Assembly: GCA_029932895.1 (NCBI GenBank)
Contig: JAOZPF010000120.1
Span: 1 to 8,452, forward strand
Direction of reading: 5' to 3'
DNA from: Anaerolineae bacterium
Lineage (GTDB): Bacteria > Chloroflexota > Anaerolineae > B4-G1 > DUEL01
Length of the DNA stretch: 8,452 nucleotides
In this document: piece after piece, positions 6,723 through 8,452 of the stretch
Numbering within the stretch: position 1 is the first letter of the stretch
How the letters are laid out: each line of letters starts with the position of its first letter
Notes under the pieces: generated by a model
What the model saw: only the letters and a program-made list of their open reading frames with translations
Told to the model about the DNA's origin: nothing
The model's database searches: none
Made by a program: the position numbers and the translations under genes

Positions 6723-6728
6723 AGGAGG
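6723..6728 (+). promoter_or_regulatory. amrB: Ribosome binding site fixing the amrB start
   Basis: AGGAGG ends 5 nt before the ATG at 6734. The frame is open upstream to a GTG at 6698 that overlaps the amrS stop, but that start would place this ribosome site inside the coding sequence and add 12 residues unlike the family. Confidence 0.8.
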
Positions 6729-6733
6729 TTGAC

Positions 6734-7597
6734 ATGTCTGTCAGACAACCCGTCGTCGCCGGTCAGTTCTACCCCGGTACCCGCGCCGGGTGTGTGCGCA
6801 AGATCGAGGCCTGCCTGCCCGCCCGACTGCCGGACGACCTGCCGGCCCGGATCGTCGCCGGCATCGTCCCCCACGCCGGCTGGGACTATTCCGGCCCCAC
6901 CGCGGCCAAACTCTTCGGGGCCATCCGCTCCCAGTTCGCCCCCCAGACCTTTGTCCTCTTTAGCGCGATGCACCGCTGGGGAGCGACGAGGCCAGCGGTC
7001 TATGCCCGGGGAGCCTGGGCGACCCCGCTGGGGGAGGCACAGGTGGATGATGACTTGGCCCAGGCGGTCCTGGAGGAGGGGGCGGGCCTGCTGGTCGACG
7101 CGCCGGAGGCCCACGCGGGAGAGCACTCCGCCGAGGTGCAGATTCCTTTCATCCAGCACCTCTTTCCCGATGCTCGCATCCTCCCCATTCTCGTCCCACC
7201 CAGCGAGCAGGCCGTGGCGGCGGGGGAGGCGGTCGCGCGAGCGGTCGCCGATGCCAACCGGGAGATAGTGCTCGTCGGCTCCACCGACCTGACCCATTAC
7301 GGGGTGCAATTCTATGGCTTTGCCCCGGCTGGGGTAGGGGAGCCGGCCCTGACCTGGGCTATGGCTAACGACCAGCGGGTCATCGACCTGATGCTGACGA
7401 TGCAGGCGGAGGCGATCGTCCCCGAGGCCGAGGCGCACCACAACGCCTGCGGCGGAGGGGCCGCTGCTGCCACCGTCGCCGCCGCCCGTGCCCTGGGGGC
7501 GCAAAAGGGCGTTCTGCTGGAGCACACCACCAGTCATCACGTGATGGGCTTGGGACCGGCCGCCAACTTTGTCGGCTATGCGGCGGTGGCGTTCTGA
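6734..7597 (+). CDS. amrB: AmmeMemoRadiSam system protein B (Memo family)
   Basis: This 287-residue protein belongs to the Memo family, whose fold resembles class III extradiol dioxygenases. It is predicted cytoplasmic; its reaction in bacteria is unknown to me, and human MEMO1 has been reported to bind iron. The protein opens with the typical VRQPVVAGQFYPG. Family motifs are IVPHAGWDYSG (44-54), FSAMH (76-80), AGEHSAEVQIPF (128-139), STDLTHYG (183-190) and HHNACGGG (235-242). By motif alignment H47, H80 and C239 correspond to human MEMO1 H49, H81 and C244, the proposed metal ligands. All three are present, so a metal-binding, active protein is likely. The Memo GPSHH motif reads FSAMH here, so the first His of that pair is replaced by Met. 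It lies between amrS (32 nt gap) and amrA (16 nt gap), consistent with one transcript. Confidence 0.95.
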   Translation: MSVRQPVVAGQFYPGTRAGCVRKIEACLPARLPDDLPARIVAGIVPHAGWDYSGPTAAKLFGAIRSQFAPQTFVLFSAMHRWGATRPAVYARGAWATPLGEAQVDDDLAQAVLEEGAGLLVDAPEAHAGEHSAEVQIPFIQHLFPDARILPILVPPSEQAVAAGEAVARAVADANREIVLVGSTDLTHYGVQFYGFAPAGVGEPALTWAMANDQRVIDLMLTMQAEAIVPEAEAHHNACGGGAAAATVAAARALGAQKGVLLEHTTSHHVMGLGPAANFVGYAAVAF

Positions 7598-7601
7598 GGC
7601 C

Positions 7602-7608
7602 AAGGAGG
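7602..7608 (+). promoter_or_regulatory. amrA: Ribosome binding site fixing the amrA start
   Basis: AAGGAGG lies 5 nt before the ATG at 7614, just after the amrB stop. It argues against the in-frame ATG at 7569, which is inside amrB and would add a 15-residue basic extension not typical of the family. Confidence 0.8.
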
Positions 7609-7613
7609 ATGAT

Positions 7614-8183
7614 ATGACCCTCTCGTCAACAGACCGTGAGATCTTGCTCAAACTGGCCCGCGAGACTATCGCGCGGGTGCTGGCGGGAAACGAGCCCCCG
7701 CCGGTCGATTTGGACAGCCTGTCGGAGGAGTTGAGGCAGCCCGGCGCTTCTTTTGTCACCCTCACCAGCGGCGGCGTACTGCGCGGATGCATCGGCTCAA
7801 TCGAACCACGCCAGCCGCTGGCCCTCGATGTGCGGGAGAATGCCCTGGGCGCTGCCTTCCGCGACCCCCGCTTTCGGCCTCTCAGCCGCGCCGAGCTGCC
7901 CCAGGTCCACATCGAGGTCTCGGTCCTCACCCGGCCCCAACCGTTCCCCTTTGCCAGCCCCGACGACCTGCTGACCAGGCTGCGCCCCAATGTCGACGGC
8001 GTGATCATCGAACGCGGTTGGCACCGCGCCACATTCCTGCCCCAGGTGTGGGAGAAACTGCCCGACCCGCGCGAGTTTCTGAGCCAACTCTGTCTCAAGG
8101 CCGGGCTGCCCCCCGATGATTACCGCCGACCAGGCTTGCAGGTCCTGACCTACCAGGTGGAAAAGTTCGAGGAGGAGAAATGA
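7614..8183 (+). CDS. amrA: AmmeMemoRadiSam system protein A (AMMECR1 family)
   Basis: This 189-residue protein is of the AMMECR1 family and about the usual length of the bacterial and archaeal single-domain form. Visible motifs are the family hallmark LRGCIG (56-61, with C59), ALGAAFRDPRF (78-88), the strand EVSVL (101-105) and FLPQVWEKLPDPREFLSQLCLKAGL near 141-165. The N-terminal helix STDREILLKLARETI is also typical. The LRGCIG loop is the most conserved part of the family and has been proposed as a functional or nucleic-acid-related site, but no activity is established to my knowledge. The protein is predicted soluble and cytoplasmic. It follows amrB by 16 nt, and its stop codon overlaps the start of the lipoprotein gene (ATGA), so all four genes are probably co-expressed. 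Confidence 0.95.
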   Translation: MTLSSTDREILLKLARETIARVLAGNEPPPVDLDSLSEELRQPGASFVTLTSGGVLRGCIGSIEPRQPLALDVRENALGAAFRDPRFRPLSRAELPQVHIEVSVLTRPQPFPFASPDDLLTRLRPNVDGVIIERGWHRATFLPQVWEKLPDPREFLSQLCLKAGLPPDDYRRPGLQVLTYQVEKFEEEK

Positions 8184-8452
8184 CCAGGATCGCCCGTGTG
8201 CTACTGCTGCTGGTGCTGACGCTGGCGGCCTGCCGTCCACCCTCTCCCACCCCTGTTCCCCCCAGTCCCACTCCCACCCCCACCCCTATCATCCTCTCCC
8301 CTCCCCTCTTTGAGGATGACTTTAGCGATCCCGCCAGCGGGTGGGATACGCTCGACGACGCGGATGGCCGAATTGCCTACCAGGACGGCGCGCTGGTGGT
8401 GCGCAACGAGGGCCGGGGCACCACTCTCTTCACCGGACCGGGCCGCACGTTC
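8180..8452 (+). CDS. Lipoprotein coupled to amrA (partial at right edge)
   Basis: An ATG at 8180 overlaps the amrA stop as ATGA, and AGGAGG at 8170-8175 lies 4 nt before it, an arrangement that favours translational coupling. The frame stays open for 91 codons to the window edge. Residues 1-17 are a hydrophobic signal, and LAAC (15-18) is a good lipobox, so C18 would be lipidated and the protein tethered outside the membrane. A Pro/Thr linker with TPTPTPT covers about 20-37. The beginning of a folded domain follows, FEDDFSDPASGWDT (44-57) then YQDGALVV (67-74). That opening is familiar from extracellular concanavalin-like or DUF1080-type beta-sandwich domains in Chloroflexota, but too little is visible to assign a family. 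Any role with the AmmeMemoRadiSam proteins is inferred only from position. Confidence 0.85.
   Translation, partial: MTRIARVLLLLVLTLAACRPPSPTPVPPSPTPTPTPIILSPPLFEDDFSDPASGWDTLDDADGRIAYQDGALVVRNEGRGTTLFTGPGRTF

Noticed and set aside
6674..8098. 474-codon minus-strand open frame antisense to amrB and amrA
   Set aside because: It spans two well-supported plus-strand genes. The predicted protein is Arg/Gly/Ser-rich with no family features.
1..8452. CRISPR array, tRNA, rRNA, insertion sequence or prophage genes
   Set aside because: No regularly spaced repeats, tRNA-like cloverleaf, rRNA signature, transposase or terminal inverted repeats were seen on either strand.

Overview
The window is GC-rich and looks like a chromosomal segment of a filamentous-type Chloroflexota (Anaerolineae-like) bacterium. 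This is inferred from the style of the genes: secreted proteins with long Thr-Pro linkers, a multi-DUF11 surface protein, a large sensor kinase and an AmmeMemoRadiSam cluster. No rRNA or other marker is present to confirm it. Two gene groups are transcribed away from each other from an intergenic region at about 5310-5687. Leftward group (minus strand, read from 5309 down to 1): a membrane sensor histidine kinase (Cache-like sensor, HAMP, PAS-like, HisKA, HATPase), then an unrecognised small membrane-anchored protein with a Pro/Thr-rich tail, then a large exported DUF11-repeat protein whose frame is open to the left edge of the window (788 codons seen, C-terminus missing). A near-consensus sigma70 promoter (TTGACT, 17 bp, TATAAT) lies at 5448-5476 on the minus strand. 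Two abutting dyads, a 15-bp palindrome and a 9-bp direct repeat surround or precede it, so this promoter looks regulated. No response regulator is visible. Rightward group (plus strand, 5688 to the right edge): amrS (radical SAM enzyme), amrB (Memo family) and amrA (AMMECR1 family). This is a complete AmmeMemoRadiSam triad with short gaps and strong Shine-Dalgarno sites. A lipoprotein gene follows; its ATG overlaps the amrA stop codon, and it runs off the right edge. A perfect extended -10 element (TGCTATAAT) sits just upstream of amrS and predicts a very short leader. The biochemical role of the triad was, to my knowledge, not established, so the coupled lipoprotein and the preserved metal-ligand set in AmrB are the most useful leads here. 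The other notable signal is a 64-bp cluster of G-runs (6 to 10 G) in the tail of the small membrane protein. There a one-base length change would switch the stop codon to one lying 2 nt before the next gene. This may be a sequencing error, a slippage site, or nothing.
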